Shown one piece after another: positions 8,361 to 17,140 of a stretch of 64,000 nt of DNA. Both the position numbers and the translations under genes were made by a program. Under the pieces are notes generated by a model. The model searched no databases. It saw only the letters and a program-made list of their open reading frames with translations, and was not told the DNA's origin. The DNA is from Pirellulales bacterium (GTDB taxonomy: Bacteria > Planctomycetota > Planctomycetia > Pirellulales > Lacipirellulaceae): contig JALHQZ010000002.1 of NCBI GenBank assembly GCA_022841705.1, positions 992,001 through 1,056,000 of the forward strand, in the 5' to 3' direction. Numbering within the stretch: position 1 is the stretch's first letter; each line of letters opens with the position of its first letter.

Positions 8361-10019
8361 ATGCGCATCACTTCCATCCCACAACTGTACCGCAACGTGA
8401 ATCGGTGGCGGGAAATTTTGGGGGTGCTCAGTAAATATGGGCTCGCCGGGTGGTTGTCGAAGTTTGATTTGCCGCTCACCCGGCGGCTGTTTCGCGATTC
8501 AGAAGGGGGAACTCTCGCGCAGGTTTCACGTGAAGCGCGGATTCGGATGGCGATTGAGGAACTGGGGCCGACGTTCATTAAGCTGGGGCAGATTCTAAGC
8601 ACGCGGCCCGATCAGGTTGGGGCCGAGCTGGCGATGGAGCTCGCGAAGTTGCAAACCGGCGTGCCGGCGGATGAACCGGGCGCTGTGCGGGCGACGATTG
8701 CCGCGGAGCTTGGCGCGCCGATCGAGGAACTGTTCGCGGAGTTTTGTGAAACGCCGGTCGCGTCGGCTTCTATCGGACAAGTGCATCGCGCGAAACTAAA
8801 AGACGGCAGCGATGTGGCGGTGAAGGTCCAACACGCGGGGATCGAGGACCGGGTGCGGGTCGATACGGAGATCTTCATCGGGCTTGCTTCGCTCGCGGAA
8901 AATTTGCCCGAGCTACGGAGTTATCGGCCGGTTGCCACTGCGCAGGAATTGCAGCGGGTCATTCGGCGGGAGCTCGACTTTGGCGAAGAGCTGCGGCGCG
9001 TGAAACAATTTGGCGAAATGTTCAAGGACGATCCGCGGGTGCACATTCCCGCGGCGTACGAAACGCACTCCGCACGGCGAGTGCTCTCGATGCAGTGGCT
9101 CGAGGGGGCGAAGATTAGCGACCCCGGGATTCGCAGTCGGCCGAATGTGAACCTCGCGCAAGTCGCTCGCAACGGGGCCGAGATTTATGTCGAGATGATT
9201 TTTCAGCACGGCGTGTACCACGCCGACCCGCACCCGGGCAATCTGGTGGTGCTGCCGGGCGATGTGATTGGGCTCTTGGACTTCGGCATGGTGGGGCGAC
9301 TGAGCGAATCGCTGCGCGAAGATTTAGAGGATATGCTGCTGGCGCTGGTCTCGCAGGATGCGGGGCAACTTACGGCCGTTGTGACGCGCGTGGGGCAAGT
9401 GCCGGAGTCATTTGACGAAACGCAGTTGTCAACCGACATCGCTGACTTTGTGGATCACTACGGCCATCAGGGGATCGGTCACTTCGACCTCGCCGGTGCG
9501 CTAAGTGAACTGATGGAAATCGTTCGCCGCTACCGCATTATTCTGCCGACGCCGCTGGCGATGCTGATCAAACTGCTGGTGATGCTGGAAGGAACCGCGC
9601 AATTGCTCACCCCCGATTTCAACTTGCTGGAAGTGCTCGCCCCGTTGCAACAGCGGATGATGCTGCGACGGTTCTCACCCCTGCGGCAAGCGAAGAAGGC
9701 GCGGCGGATTTACGGCGACCTCGAACAACTGGTCGAGGTGGCGCCCCGCCGGATCCGCGATCTGCTCACGCAGATGCAGAGCGGGAAGTTCGACGTGCAT
9801 CTCGATCACCGCGGCCTGGAGCCGTCGGTCAATCGGCTAGTGTATGGGCTGATCACCAGCGCGCTGATTGTCGGTTCGTCGCTTATGCTGAGCGCCGACG
9901 TGCTGCCGGTGTACGGCGTTTCGGCGCCGGGAGTGGCAGGGTTTCTACTAGCGGCTCTGTTAGCGTCGCGGTTGTGGCGAGCGATTCGTAAGAGCGGTCG
10001 CCTCGATCGCCGCGACTAA
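8361..10019 (+). CDS. UbiB/ABC1/AarF-family atypical kinase
   Basis: ABC1/UbiB proteins are atypical protein-kinase-like ATPases tied to the synthesis or transport of isoprenoid quinones and lipids at the membrane. The 552-residue product has the KxGQ motif (TFIKLGQILSTRPDQVG, about residues 72-88), the Ala-rich nucleotide loop (ASASIGQVHRAKLKDG), the invariant lysine in VAVKVQ, and the catalytic HADPHPGN with LLDFGMVG. Two C-terminal membrane helices (LITSALIVGSSLMLS and GVAGFLLAALLAS) match family architecture. It stands alone, without ubi genes nearby, so the substrate pathway cannot be named. Its 3' end overlaps the next, convergent ORF by 137 bases. Confidence 0.9.
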   Translation: MRITSIPQLYRNVNRWREILGVLSKYGLAGWLSKFDLPLTRRLFRDSEGGTLAQVSREARIRMAIEELGPTFIKLGQILSTRPDQVGAELAMELAKLQTGVPADEPGAVRATIAAELGAPIEELFAEFCETPVASASIGQVHRAKLKDGSDVAVKVQHAGIEDRVRVDTEIFIGLASLAENLPELRSYRPVATAQELQRVIRRELDFGEELRRVKQFGEMFKDDPRVHIPAAYETHSARRVLSMQWLEGAKISDPGIRSRPNVNLAQVARNGAEIYVEMIFQHGVYHADPHPGNLVVLPGDVIGLLDFGMVGRLSESLREDLEDMLLALVSQDAGQLTAVVTRVGQVPESFDETQLSTDIADFVDHYGHQGIGHFDLAGALSELMEIVRRYRIILPTPLAMLIKLLVMLEGTAQLLTPDFNLLEVLAPLQQRMMLRRFSPLRQAKKARRIYGDLEQLVEVAPRRIRDLLTQMQSGKFDVHLDHRGLEPSVNRLVYGLITSALIVGSSLMLSADVLPVYGVSAPGVAGFLLAALLASRLWRAIRKSGRLDRRD

Positions 10020-10176
10020 ACGTATCGGCGCGACTGAGTTTGATGGTGTTGCGCGCGGTGACATCTTGCAGGGCCCGCTCGATCTGCTGATTCAATTCAT
10101 CAAGCCGCGTGAGCAGTTCATCCTGCCGCTTGTCGATCGAAGCGAGCCGGTCGCGGATGGTGGTGGGGGCGGGCAT
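9883..10176 (-). CDS. small coiled-coil protein of unknown function
   Basis: The 97-residue ORF begins MPAPTTIRDRLASID and has a clear heptad pattern over residues 8-36 (RLASIDKRQDELLTRLDELN), so the N-terminal half is probably a coiled coil. The C-terminal 40 residues lie antisense to the end of the ubiB-like gene and are of low complexity, rich in Pro, Ala and Arg. It lies downstream of the exbD genes on the same strand but about 165 bases away. I do not recognise the family. The real stop is uncertain in value because the antisense overlap keeps the frame open. Confidence 0.45.
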   Translation of the reverse strand: MPAPTTIRDRLASIDKRQDELLTRLDELNQQIERALQDVTARNTIKLSRADTFSRGDRGDRSYESLATTATLTEPLVETLPLPAPKRRTPAARRRSA

Positions 10177-10341
10177 GGCGATTGTTCCAACGAATTGGAA
10201 ATCGACCCGCTCGGCGCGATTTCACGATGCGAAACCGTGATAGCAAGGGAGCTGCGCTCCGCTGCTGGCGCCGCCAGATCGGCCTGCGTTGAGTTTGCGG
10301 GCGCGTAGCCCCCTTCCACTTGTGGGGAGGGGAGAAAACCC

Positions 10342-10827
10342 CTACTCCGCTTTCGGCGGCGTGAAGCGGACCTTCTCAACGAGCGAGTGGCGCTGGCCCC
10401 CTTCGATGTAGCCGCTGATGGCGGTGATGGCGCGGATGACGTTGCCGTAGTGGAGGTCGTAGTCGGCATCGATTTCAACTTCTTGGTCGCTGGCCGAGCC
10501 GGGGCCGCCGGCGTCGCTCACCAGGTCTCGAATCGCCAGGTGCAGATCGCGGAAGCGGTTCTCGCCACTGAAAACTGTATCACCGAGCTTGAGCGCGGTG
10601 AGCTGGCCTTCATCGTTCGCTTGCAGTCGCAACCGCAGCGTGGGTGTTTCGGTCGGCGCCGCCGAAACGTTGGCTGCCGCCACCGGCATCTTAATGTTGA
10701 AGTCTCCCTCGGGCGACACGATCTTGAGCGTGAAGATAAAAAAGATCAGCAGTTGAAACACGATGTCAATCATCGGCGTCATCTGCAGGTCGATTTTGTC
10801 GGCGCGGCTATGATGGCGAAGTTTCAT
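10342..10827 (-). CDS. ExbD/TolR-family biopolymer transport protein (second copy)
   Basis: ExbD/TolR proteins pair with ExbB/TolQ in the inner membrane to couple the proton gradient to outer-envelope work. This 161-residue protein has a short basic N-terminus, the segment LQMTPMIDIVFQLLIFFIFT (residues 15-34) with the membrane Asp needed for proton flow (MIDIVF), and a periplasmic domain ending in VEIDADYDLHYGNVIRAITA. It follows another exbD and an exbB gene on the minus strand (gap 96 bases). Two different ExbD copies with one ExbB are common in planctomycetes. Confidence 0.88.
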   Translation of the reverse strand: MKLRHHSRADKIDLQMTPMIDIVFQLLIFFIFTLKIVSPEGDFNIKMPVAAANVSAAPTETPTLRLRLQANDEGQLTALKLGDTVFSGENRFRDLHLAIRDLVSDAGGPGSASDQEVEIDADYDLHYGNVIRAITAISGYIEGGQRHSLVEKVRFTPPKAE

Positions 10828-10923
10828 GCGAGGGTAAGTTGTGAATCGTGAGTCGTGAAGGGGAAAAGGTTGATAGTGGTTGGTTTTTCGATTCGCGAAT
10901 CACAATTCAAGATTCACCAACTT

Positions 10924-11388
10924 CTATCCACCCACCAGCACCGAATCTTCACTCTGTTTACTGCGCAGCGCGAAGTTCTCGAACTCGGCGTCTTGGCACG
11001 CTTTGATGACCTCTTGCACCAAACCTGTTCGCACCGTTTGGTCGGCGCGGATGATGACGGTCACATCTTTGATATTCTTCTTATCGCCGAAGGAGCGGAT
11101 CATTTGGGCTTCACGCAGTAGGCCCGTCTTGAGGCCGGCGAGATTCACATCGCCCATGCCGAAGACAATCACGCCGTCTTTGGCGATTTGAATGGTGATT
11201 GGTTCTTGGTAAGCCACGTCCGGCGGCTTGGCGAGCTCGCTGCCGGGGAGGTTCACGCGCTGGTCGATGTCCGCTTCCGAAAAGTTAAGCGCCACCATGA
11301 AGAACGCGATGAGCTGAAACGTCATGTCGATCATCGGCGTCATGTCGAGCTCGATCGGGTCGAGACGTTTGCCAGAGGTGACACGCAT
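10924..11388 (-). CDS. ExbD/TolR-family biopolymer transport protein (first copy)
   Basis: The 154-residue protein shows the family start ELDMTPMIDMTFQLIAFFMV (residues 13-32) with the conserved membrane Asp (MIDMTF), then a periplasmic domain with VIIRADQTVRTGLVQEVIKA. It differs clearly from the other copy at 10342-10827, so the two may form a mixed dimer. It begins 47 bases after the ExbB/TolQ gene and is part of the same transcription unit. The gap between the two contains the low-complexity word aggggctaggggtcagggg. Confidence 0.88.
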   Translation of the reverse strand: MRVTSGKRLDPIELDMTPMIDMTFQLIAFFMVALNFSEADIDQRVNLPGSELAKPPDVAYQEPITIQIAKDGVIVFGMGDVNLAGLKTGLLREAQMIRSFGDKKNIKDVTVIIRADQTVRTGLVQEVIKACQDAEFENFALRSKQSEDSVLVGG

Positions 11389-11390
11389 CG

Positions 11391-11430
11391 GGAGGGGCTA
11401 GGGGTCAGGGGTCAGGGGCTGGGGATTGGA
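11391..11430. repeat. low-complexity GGGGCTAGGGGTCAGGGG intergenic repeat
   Basis: The short gap between exbB and exbD is filled with aggggctaggggtcagggg and a second ggtcaggggctgggg. The same word family is found at 55105-55142 and 58622-58660, and in inverse orientation at 58707-58746, always between genes. Confidence 0.6.
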
Positions 11431-11435
11431 GGGTG

Positions 11436-12191
11436 CTACTTGTTCGCGCCGGGGAACTTGCTCATGATGCGTTCGCTGACGATGCCGACTTCGAGGACCA
11501 GTTGGGCGATGCGGTTGCGGACGAAGTGGTAGACCGCGATCGCGGGGATGGCAAGCACGAGGCCCACAAGCGTGGTCATCAACGCGATGGTAATCCCTTC
11601 GGCGAGTTCGCTGGGCTTAGGCGTCGTTACGGAACTGGCGATTACGGAGAAGGATTGCACCATGCCGTCGACTGTCCCCAGGAGACCGAGCATCGGGCTG
11701 ATGGTGCCGATGAGCGAAATGTAGCTCAGCCGGTGGTCGAGCTTCATGTTCTCGACTTCGCCCACTTCCTGCATCGCTTCGATAGCGTGCGAGTAATTGT
11801 TGCCGGCGGTGAGGCTCGAGATGCCGGCGGTCAGCACCTTGCCGAGGAAGGAATCGTCGTTGCTGGCCAGCGCAAACGCTTCATTGTACTGCTTGGCGTT
11901 GAGATGCGCTTCCATGCTATCGACGAGGTCTTTCGGCACGATGTTATTGCGGCTGACCTGCATAAAGTTCATCACCACCAGCGCCACCAGTGCGAACGAT
12001 AGTAGCAAAAACGCCAAGGCATAGTACCAGCCGAGGGCATTGTACAACCACATCAGATAGCTTTCCGATTTCACCGGCGCCGAAGCGGCGACTTCGGCCG
12101 CCGCATCCTGGGCGAAGGCAAGAGTCGGCAGAGCCAAAAGCACCGCGAGCAGCAGCATCCGTACGGAGAATAACGCCTTGAGCAGCGACAT
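11436..12191 (-). CDS. MotA/TolQ/ExbB proton-channel family protein
   Basis: This is the ExbB/TolQ partner of the two ExbD proteins encoded directly downstream. The 251-residue protein has an N-terminal hydrophobic segment with a signal-like AFAQDA at about residue 28, then a membrane helix (YYALAFLLLSFALVALVVMN). The family core follows in the C-terminal half: RLSYISLIGTISPMLGLLGT, then EGITIALMTTLVGLVLAIPA. The extra N-terminal hydrophobic segment before the first ExbB helix is typical of planctomycete copies. It lies 162 bases downstream of a TPR gene on the same strand and is probably in one operon with it. Confidence 0.9.
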   Translation of the reverse strand: MSLLKALFSVRMLLLAVLLALPTLAFAQDAAAEVAASAPVKSESYLMWLYNALGWYYALAFLLLSFALVALVVMNFMQVSRNNIVPKDLVDSMEAHLNAKQYNEAFALASNDDSFLGKVLTAGISSLTAGNNYSHAIEAMQEVGEVENMKLDHRLSYISLIGTISPMLGLLGTVDGMVQSFSVIASSVTTPKPSELAEGITIALMTTLVGLVLAIPAIAVYHFVRNRIAQLVLEVGIVSERIMSKFPGANK

Positions 12192-12353
12192 AGGGGAAAG
12201 CTCCGGGAGATTAGTTGGACGGCTTTTAATGTAGCTGACGGAGGGTCAGTTGTCAGTGTATGTAGGGCAGTTTCTCCGAAACTGCCGAGCGTGTTTCGAT
12301 AGTGGCGTCACCCCAGCGTGCGTTTCGGCCCGTTCCCTTGAGAAAGGGCAGGC

Positions 12354-13370
12354 TTACATTTTCTTTGCCCACGGACTGGCGGCGTACTTCTCGGCGAGCG
12401 TTTGTTTGGCGGCGCGAGATTGGTCGGGGCGGCCGATGGCGTCCCACAGTTTGGTGAGGTGGTACAGCGCTTCGGCGTGGGCGGCGGGTTCGCTGCTGTA
12501 GAGCAGGTCGGTGTGGAGGTAAGCGAAGAGCGCGGGCTTGGTTTGCTTCGCCACTTGGTAGCAATCGCCAAGCGCATTGTAGGCGGCGGCGTTGAGCGAT
12601 CGGTCTTCGGGGTCGGCGTCTTTGATAACGGCTTGCACCAGCTTCAGGCCTTCCTCCGCCTTGCCGGTGGCGGAAAGGCTGACAGCTTTGCCCAGTTGGC
12701 ACGCCAGCGCGGCGGCTTTGGCGGCGTCGGAGGTGTCGGCGAGTGCGAGGCCTTTGTCGAATTGCGTGATCGCTTCAGCATGTTTGCCTTGCGCTTGCTG
12801 GGCTTTGCCGATCAGCAGCGCGGCGCGCATTTGGTAATCGGGCCACGGCGTTTCGGCGAGTTGGGCGTAAAATTTCTCGGCCGCCGGGAAGTTCTCGGCC
12901 GCCACGAGCAAATCGCCCAGCACCACGGCGGCTTCGAGGGTGTGATGGCTGGTGCGATTCTTGGCGACAAATCCATTAAGCGCTTGTCCAGCGGCGCGGA
13001 GATCGCCTTCGCCGCCGAGCGCGAGTTTGGCTTGGCACCACGCCTTCAGGTACTCGATCTCCTGCCGCACGAGCGGGCTCTTTACTTCGGCCAGCTTGAT
13101 GCCGGTAAGTTTCGCGAGCGCCGTTTGATACCCACCGTTGGCGGCGTTGACCCGAGCTTGACTGAGCTCGGAGGGTTCCTCATCAAACAGCACCACCGTG
13201 ACGGTGTTGATGGCCGCCTCTTTTTCGCCCGACGCCGTCTCGACCGTAATCGCCTGCGGCGAAGTCTTGGTGATTTTGCCGGTGAGCGTCCCGGTGGTTG
13301 TACGCACGCGATCGGCGCCGGCGGCGAAACTCGCGAACAAACACAGAAGTAGCAGGGGTCGAATGGTCAT
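12354..13370 (-). CDS. exported TPR-type protein of the Exb operon
   Basis: The 338-residue protein has a signal peptide (MTIRPLLLLCLFASFAAGAD), a short beta-rich N-terminal part (TLTGKITKTSPQAITVETAS, about residues 28-47) and then helical repeats of TPR character from residue 72 on (GGYQTALAKL, LGDLLVAAENFPAAEKFYAQL, IGKAQQAQGKHAEAITQFDK). TPR proteins in this position probably act as periplasmic scaffolds for the ExbB/ExbD motor; that role is inferred from gene order. The next gene upstream (13499-16489) also encodes helical repeats. Confidence 0.75.
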   Translation of the reverse strand: MTIRPLLLLCLFASFAAGADRVRTTTGTLTGKITKTSPQAITVETASGEKEAAINTVTVVLFDEEPSELSQARVNAANGGYQTALAKLTGIKLAEVKSPLVRQEIEYLKAWCQAKLALGGEGDLRAAGQALNGFVAKNRTSHHTLEAAVVLGDLLVAAENFPAAEKFYAQLAETPWPDYQMRAALLIGKAQQAQGKHAEAITQFDKGLALADTSDAAKAAALACQLGKAVSLSATGKAEEGLKLVQAVIKDADPEDRSLNAAAYNALGDCYQVAKQTKPALFAYLHTDLLYSSEPAAHAEALYHLTKLWDAIGRPDQSRAAKQTLAEKYAASPWAKKM

Positions 13371-13392
13371 GTTGGCGATTCGAGTGTGAGTT

Positions 13393-13483
13393 TTGTAAGA
13401 CGGCTCTCTGAGCCCGATTTGACTTGGCCTTGAATCTCTGTTTGAGCTTGGAGCGAAAACGGGCTCGGAGAGCCCTCCTACAA
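13393..13483. repeat. inverted repeat between the two TPR genes
   Basis: ttgtaagacggctctctgag (from 13393) is repeated in inverse sense as cgggctcggagagccctcct up to 13483, which forms a long imperfect hairpin. No T-run follows. It could limit read-through between the two TPR genes or be another member of the dispersed palindromes in this genome. Confidence 0.6.
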
Positions 13484-13498
13484 TCTGGTTTTAATCGG

Positions 13499-16489
13499 CT
13501 AGGTCGAGCGATCTTCCCACGCCGCGAGGCCTTCTGGTTCTTCGTCCTTCGCGCGCTGGATGTCTTTGAGTAAAGCGTCGAACTCGGAACGGCTTTGCTT
13601 GCCGCCGAGGTCGGGGTACTGGCGGTGCATGGCGCGAATGGTGCTCGTGGCTTGGTCAAGCTGCTCGGTACGCTCGACGCCGGTGGCGCTCATGGCGGCG
13701 AGGTATCTCGTGCGGGCGATGTTCAGCCACGAGGCGAAGAAGAGCTCTTGCAGTTCGGGGCGCTTGCGCGAGGCTTGGGCGGCGACGCTCGCCAGTTTGC
13801 GATAGCCCCAAATGAGATTCTTGCCGGTGGTGGCCGCGGGTTCGCCGCCGGCGATGGCGCTGGTGAAGCGGTCCGGTTCCTCAGCGCCCCAATCGCGATA
13901 GGTGTCGGCGGCGGCTTGTTGGACGTCGAGCATTACTTCCCGCTCAGCGAGTAAGGCGGCGAAGCTGGCGATTGCTTCCCCATAGGCGCCTTGCTTGCGC
14001 TGGCTTTGCCCCAACTGTAACCGCGCCGCGAGCACGGAGTTCGGCTGCGGAGCGAAACCGGGTTCTTTCTCGGCGCGATCCAAGAGTGATGAAAAAACTT
14101 CGCTCGCCTGACGGAAGTACGCTTGCGAACGTTTGCGGTCGCTCCCCGCGGCGAGGCCGTCACCGAGACTCATGTACATCTGGCCGATCCAGAGCTGCGT
14201 GTTCCAGTCGGCGGTTTCGCGGCGTTCGCCGAGACGTTTCACGAACTCGCCGAGCGCGGTGGCCAGCCGATCGGCCTGCGGATTTTTGCCCGCCGCGACG
14301 TAGCCCGCGATCTGCCGCTGAACTTGCAGGCCCAAGCCGAGATAAATGCGGTTGAGCTTGTCGGCTTCTTCTTTAGGGAGCGATTTTTCGAGCAGGTTCA
14401 TCGTGGCGAGCGCTTCATCGGTCAGCGGCGGGTCGGCGGAGACGTATGCCCGCAATGCCGTCTTATACGCTTCAGTTGCGAAGCCAGGGCGATCGACCGC
14501 CGGGTCTTTCGACTTGATGAGATTCAAGAGGCCAATATCCTTGTCGGACAAGAGCGCAATCGCATCATCGGAGCGGTCGTCATCGATCAGTGACTGCGCG
14601 CAGTAGAGGGCGCCGGTCGCGGCTGCGGCGGTGAACGGTTTCTGTGAGCGCACTTGGGCGAAGCTGTCGGCCAGCAGCTTGGCGGCGGCTTCGCGCTCGG
14701 CGACAAGCTCCGCGGGTTTCGCGCCGGCGGCGGCGCGGCGGTTGACTTCTTCCCACTGCGAACACGCGAGCCGCAGTTCGAACGCGGGGCGTTCGGCAGG
14801 CGCCACTTGCGCGATGGCGGCCCGCGCGGCAGCAAGATCGCCCGTGCGCAGCGCTTCGCCCAGCAGCACACCGAACGCGGACTCGGCGAGAGCAGTGCCG
14901 GCCCAGCGTTTGGTGACGAACTGCGCAAGCTCGGTGAGTTGGCTGCGTTCGAATTCGCCGTCACTGCCCGCCTCGCGCGCCAGGCGATCCCACGCGGCGA
15001 GCGCGAGTTTAGCTGCGCCTTCGGCTGATGGCACATCGGGATGGCGGGTGGCGACGAACGTGGCGAGCGTCGCCGCTTCGGGCAGGCGCTCTTCATTCCA
15101 CGCCAGCCACGCCAGCAGATAGCGCACTTCACAGCGATCGGCGGCGGGTGTTTCAGCTTCCACCAGCGCAAGGGCAGCTTGCAGGTTTTCGAGCGCCTGG
15201 GTGCTGGAGTCGGCGGCTTGCTGCGTGAGATTCGCCACCGCATCCGGATTGTTTTGCTTGGCGGCGTCAACGGCCACACGCGCCGCGCTAGCGGCGCCGA
15301 GCGCCGTGCGGCCCGCCTGCAAGGCTTCGGCGAAGTTCGTGGGGCCTCCTTCGCTGCGGCCCAATTGCTGCGAAACCTCGGCGAGTTTTTGCTGGGCTTC
15401 GGTGAGTTGCTCATGCGCGACGGCGGTGGAACTGCGCAGCAACTCGCGCGCTTCGGAGAGCGTGCGCCGCTCCGGCTTCGGCTCCGACGCCAACAGCGCG
15501 ACCGCGAGCTCATACTGCAAGCCGGCCGCTTCAACGCTGGCGGACTCGGTGCTGCTGAGTTGGCCGAGCCATTTGCGCGCGGGGGGAATCGCTTGGTCGT
15601 ATTTCTTGCGGGCCGCTTCAATCGCCGTGCGGCGGGCCTGGGCCATCGTCACCAGCTTGCGGAAGTCGCCGGCGGTGGTGGGAAGTTCCACGAGACTTTC
15701 GAAACAGCCGATCGCGAGCTGGTCGTCCCCCGCCGCTTCATAGCAGCGTCCTTCGTAATAGTGCGCCAAGAGGCCGACGAGCCAGTCGCTGTACTTTTCA
15801 TGCACGGCCGCGAGTTCGGCAGCTGCTGTCTTGCTAGCGGCTTTTTGATCGGGTGTCCCCTGGGCATGGGTGCGGGCGAGTTCATACCCCGCGATGCCGC
15901 GCAGCAGCCGAGCGTTGGCCAGCAAACCACGCAAGCGTAAGCGTTCGGCGCCCTCGGCGCTGTCGGCCGAAGCGGAGCGATATTTTTCGAGCACTTGCGT
16001 GAAGGAGGTTTCGGCTTGCGTGAAGAGCTCGCGGGCTTCGTCGAGCGCTTTCCGCGCATCGGCGCGCAAGCTGTCACGGCGGTCCCCGACGGCTGGCGCT
16101 TGGGCCGCTTCGGCGAGGAGTCGACGGCCTTCATCGGCGAAACTGGTGGCGAGTTTTGACAATCCTTCGGCGACAAGCGGGCCGTTCTTGGCATCGGCGC
16201 CGAGTCCGGCGAGCAGCGTGCGGACTTCGTCGCGCTGCGCCCCGCGCCGGGCAGCGTCTCCATCACCGCGGAGCTGTTCGAGCGTGGCGAGGGCGCGCTC
16301 GTACGGCATCCGCGCGCGGAACGTGTCACTAATGGTGGGGTCTTGTTCGGCGAGTTTGAGATACTCGAGCGCGAGTTCACCTTCGCCACGTGCGCGCAGA
16401 GCGCTGAGGAACGCGGCGTCACGATCCTCGGCGAAGAGTTGCGCGCACCAGATGAGGCAGCAGACGGCGGGCAGCGTACGCGAGAGCAT
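13499..16489 (-). CDS. large exported helical-repeat (TPR-like) protein
   Basis: The 996-residue protein starts with a signal peptide (LSRTLPAVCCLIWCAQLFAE) and is built almost wholly of Ala/Glu/Leu-rich helices with TPR-like pairs (LALEYLKLAEQDPT, HYYEGRCYEAAGDDQLAIGC, ARLQLGQSQRKQGAYGEAIA). It should be periplasmic. Its order before a second TPR protein, ExbB and two ExbD proteins suggests a trans-envelope machine similar in layout to gliding or Tol systems. The assignment as TPR is by pattern; many repeats are degenerate. It is the most upstream gene of this minus-strand cluster, and 16569-16649 upstream holds only a palindrome. Confidence 0.75.
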   Translation of the reverse strand: MLSRTLPAVCCLIWCAQLFAEDRDAAFLSALRARGEGELALEYLKLAEQDPTISDTFRARMPYERALATLEQLRGDGDAARRGAQRDEVRTLLAGLGADAKNGPLVAEGLSKLATSFADEGRRLLAEAAQAPAVGDRRDSLRADARKALDEARELFTQAETSFTQVLEKYRSASADSAEGAERLRLRGLLANARLLRGIAGYELARTHAQGTPDQKAASKTAAAELAAVHEKYSDWLVGLLAHYYEGRCYEAAGDDQLAIGCFESLVELPTTAGDFRKLVTMAQARRTAIEAARKKYDQAIPPARKWLGQLSSTESASVEAAGLQYELAVALLASEPKPERRTLSEARELLRSSTAVAHEQLTEAQQKLAEVSQQLGRSEGGPTNFAEALQAGRTALGAASAARVAVDAAKQNNPDAVANLTQQAADSSTQALENLQAALALVEAETPAADRCEVRYLLAWLAWNEERLPEAATLATFVATRHPDVPSAEGAAKLALAAWDRLAREAGSDGEFERSQLTELAQFVTKRWAGTALAESAFGVLLGEALRTGDLAAARAAIAQVAPAERPAFELRLACSQWEEVNRRAAAGAKPAELVAEREAAAKLLADSFAQVRSQKPFTAAAATGALYCAQSLIDDDRSDDAIALLSDKDIGLLNLIKSKDPAVDRPGFATEAYKTALRAYVSADPPLTDEALATMNLLEKSLPKEEADKLNRIYLGLGLQVQRQIAGYVAAGKNPQADRLATALGEFVKRLGERRETADWNTQLWIGQMYMSLGDGLAAGSDRKRSQAYFRQASEVFSSLLDRAEKEPGFAPQPNSVLAARLQLGQSQRKQGAYGEAIASFAALLAEREVMLDVQQAAADTYRDWGAEEPDRFTSAIAGGEPAATTGKNLIWGYRKLASVAAQASRKRPELQELFFASWLNIARTRYLAAMSATGVERTEQLDQATSTIRAMHRQYPDLGGKQSRSEFDALLKDIQRAKDEEPEGLAAWEDRST

Positions 16490-16568
16490 GAACAGCTAGC
16501 GGTGTGGGAAGCAAGGGGGCGACGCCTCATTGTATGCTCGCTGCAGGGGCGGCGGCTATTCCCAGGCC

Positions 16569-16649
16569 GTACGATGGGCTCCTAGCCCGTCGGTCCCGTG
16601 ATCGAGAGGGTGGGTAACCACTTCACCACGGGCAAGAAGCCCCTCGTAC
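16569..16649. repeat. GTACGATGGGCTCC / GAAGCCCCTCGTAC palindrome
   Basis: GTACGATGGGCTCCTAGCCC at 16569-16588 and its near-complement ending GAAGCCCCTCGTAC at 16649 form an imperfect hairpin. The segment at 6797-6828 carries the same words. It lies between the large TPR gene and the small gene next to the ECF sigma factor. Confidence 0.55.
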
Positions 16650-16661
16650 ATAGCGCAACCG

Positions 16662-16952
16662 CTAAAGTTCACTCACCCAGCTACGGAGCCGGCTCATGAA
16701 GCCGTCGGGTAGTGGGACATCGGCGAGGCGTTCGTCCACCTCGGCAAGCTGCGCGGCTTCTTCGGCATTCGCGCCGGAATACTTTGACATGCTGCTGGCG
16801 TGGTCCCGCTCCGAAGAAGGCGGAACCTGCTCGGGTAACTTCGATTCGCGCGGACGGCACCCGTTTGAATTGGACGGGGAGGCCGGTGTCCACGGCAAGA
16901 ACATATTCAGCAGGCCGCTGTCCGAAGCGCCAAACGACGATAACTGATCGCT
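16662..16952 (-). CDS. small protein encoded after an ECF sigma factor
   Basis: The 96-residue ORF starts at ATG 16952, 8 bases after AGGTGA. The N-terminal 55 residues are low in complexity (Ser, Pro, Asn). The C-terminal 30 residues are more protein-like (AAQLAEVDERLADVPLPDGF then RLRSWVSEL). It lies 189 bases after the sigma factor on the same strand. Many planctomycete ECF sigma genes are followed by a small protein with a VPxPxGxxxRLR-like stretch, which may act as an anti-sigma-like partner. That function is inferred only from position. It has no membrane segment. A GTG at 16967 is an alternative start. Confidence 0.55.
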   Translation of the reverse strand, partial: SDQLSSFGASDSGLLNMFLPWTPASPSNSNGCRPRESKLPEQVPPSSERDHASSMSKYSGANAEEAAQLAEVDERLADVPLPDGFMSRLRSWVSEL

Positions 16953-17140
16953 CATAACTCCGCTCACCTTTCCGCGTGGAACTTACTCGCGGTTTGGAGC
17001 CTTCGGCAGAGAAGAACCAAAGACTCGCATTCCCCTGACAATCGATTAAACCCCGGCCACGGAATTGCGTCACGACAGTTTTTGACGCGACTCTTTGACC
17101 GTTCCTCCCCAACAAGCTTAGGTCACCCAAAACACATGGA

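Noticed and set aside
8522..8537. third parS-like word GGTTTCACGTGAAGCG
   Set aside because: It matches the consensus at 13 of 16 bases but lies in a codon run of the UbiB-family gene, so it is not counted as a site on its own.
12402..13352. 316-codon plus-strand ORF
   Set aside because: It is antisense to the exported TPR-type gene, which has the signal peptide and repeats; the Gly/Phe/Val-rich translation is a typical high-GC shadow.
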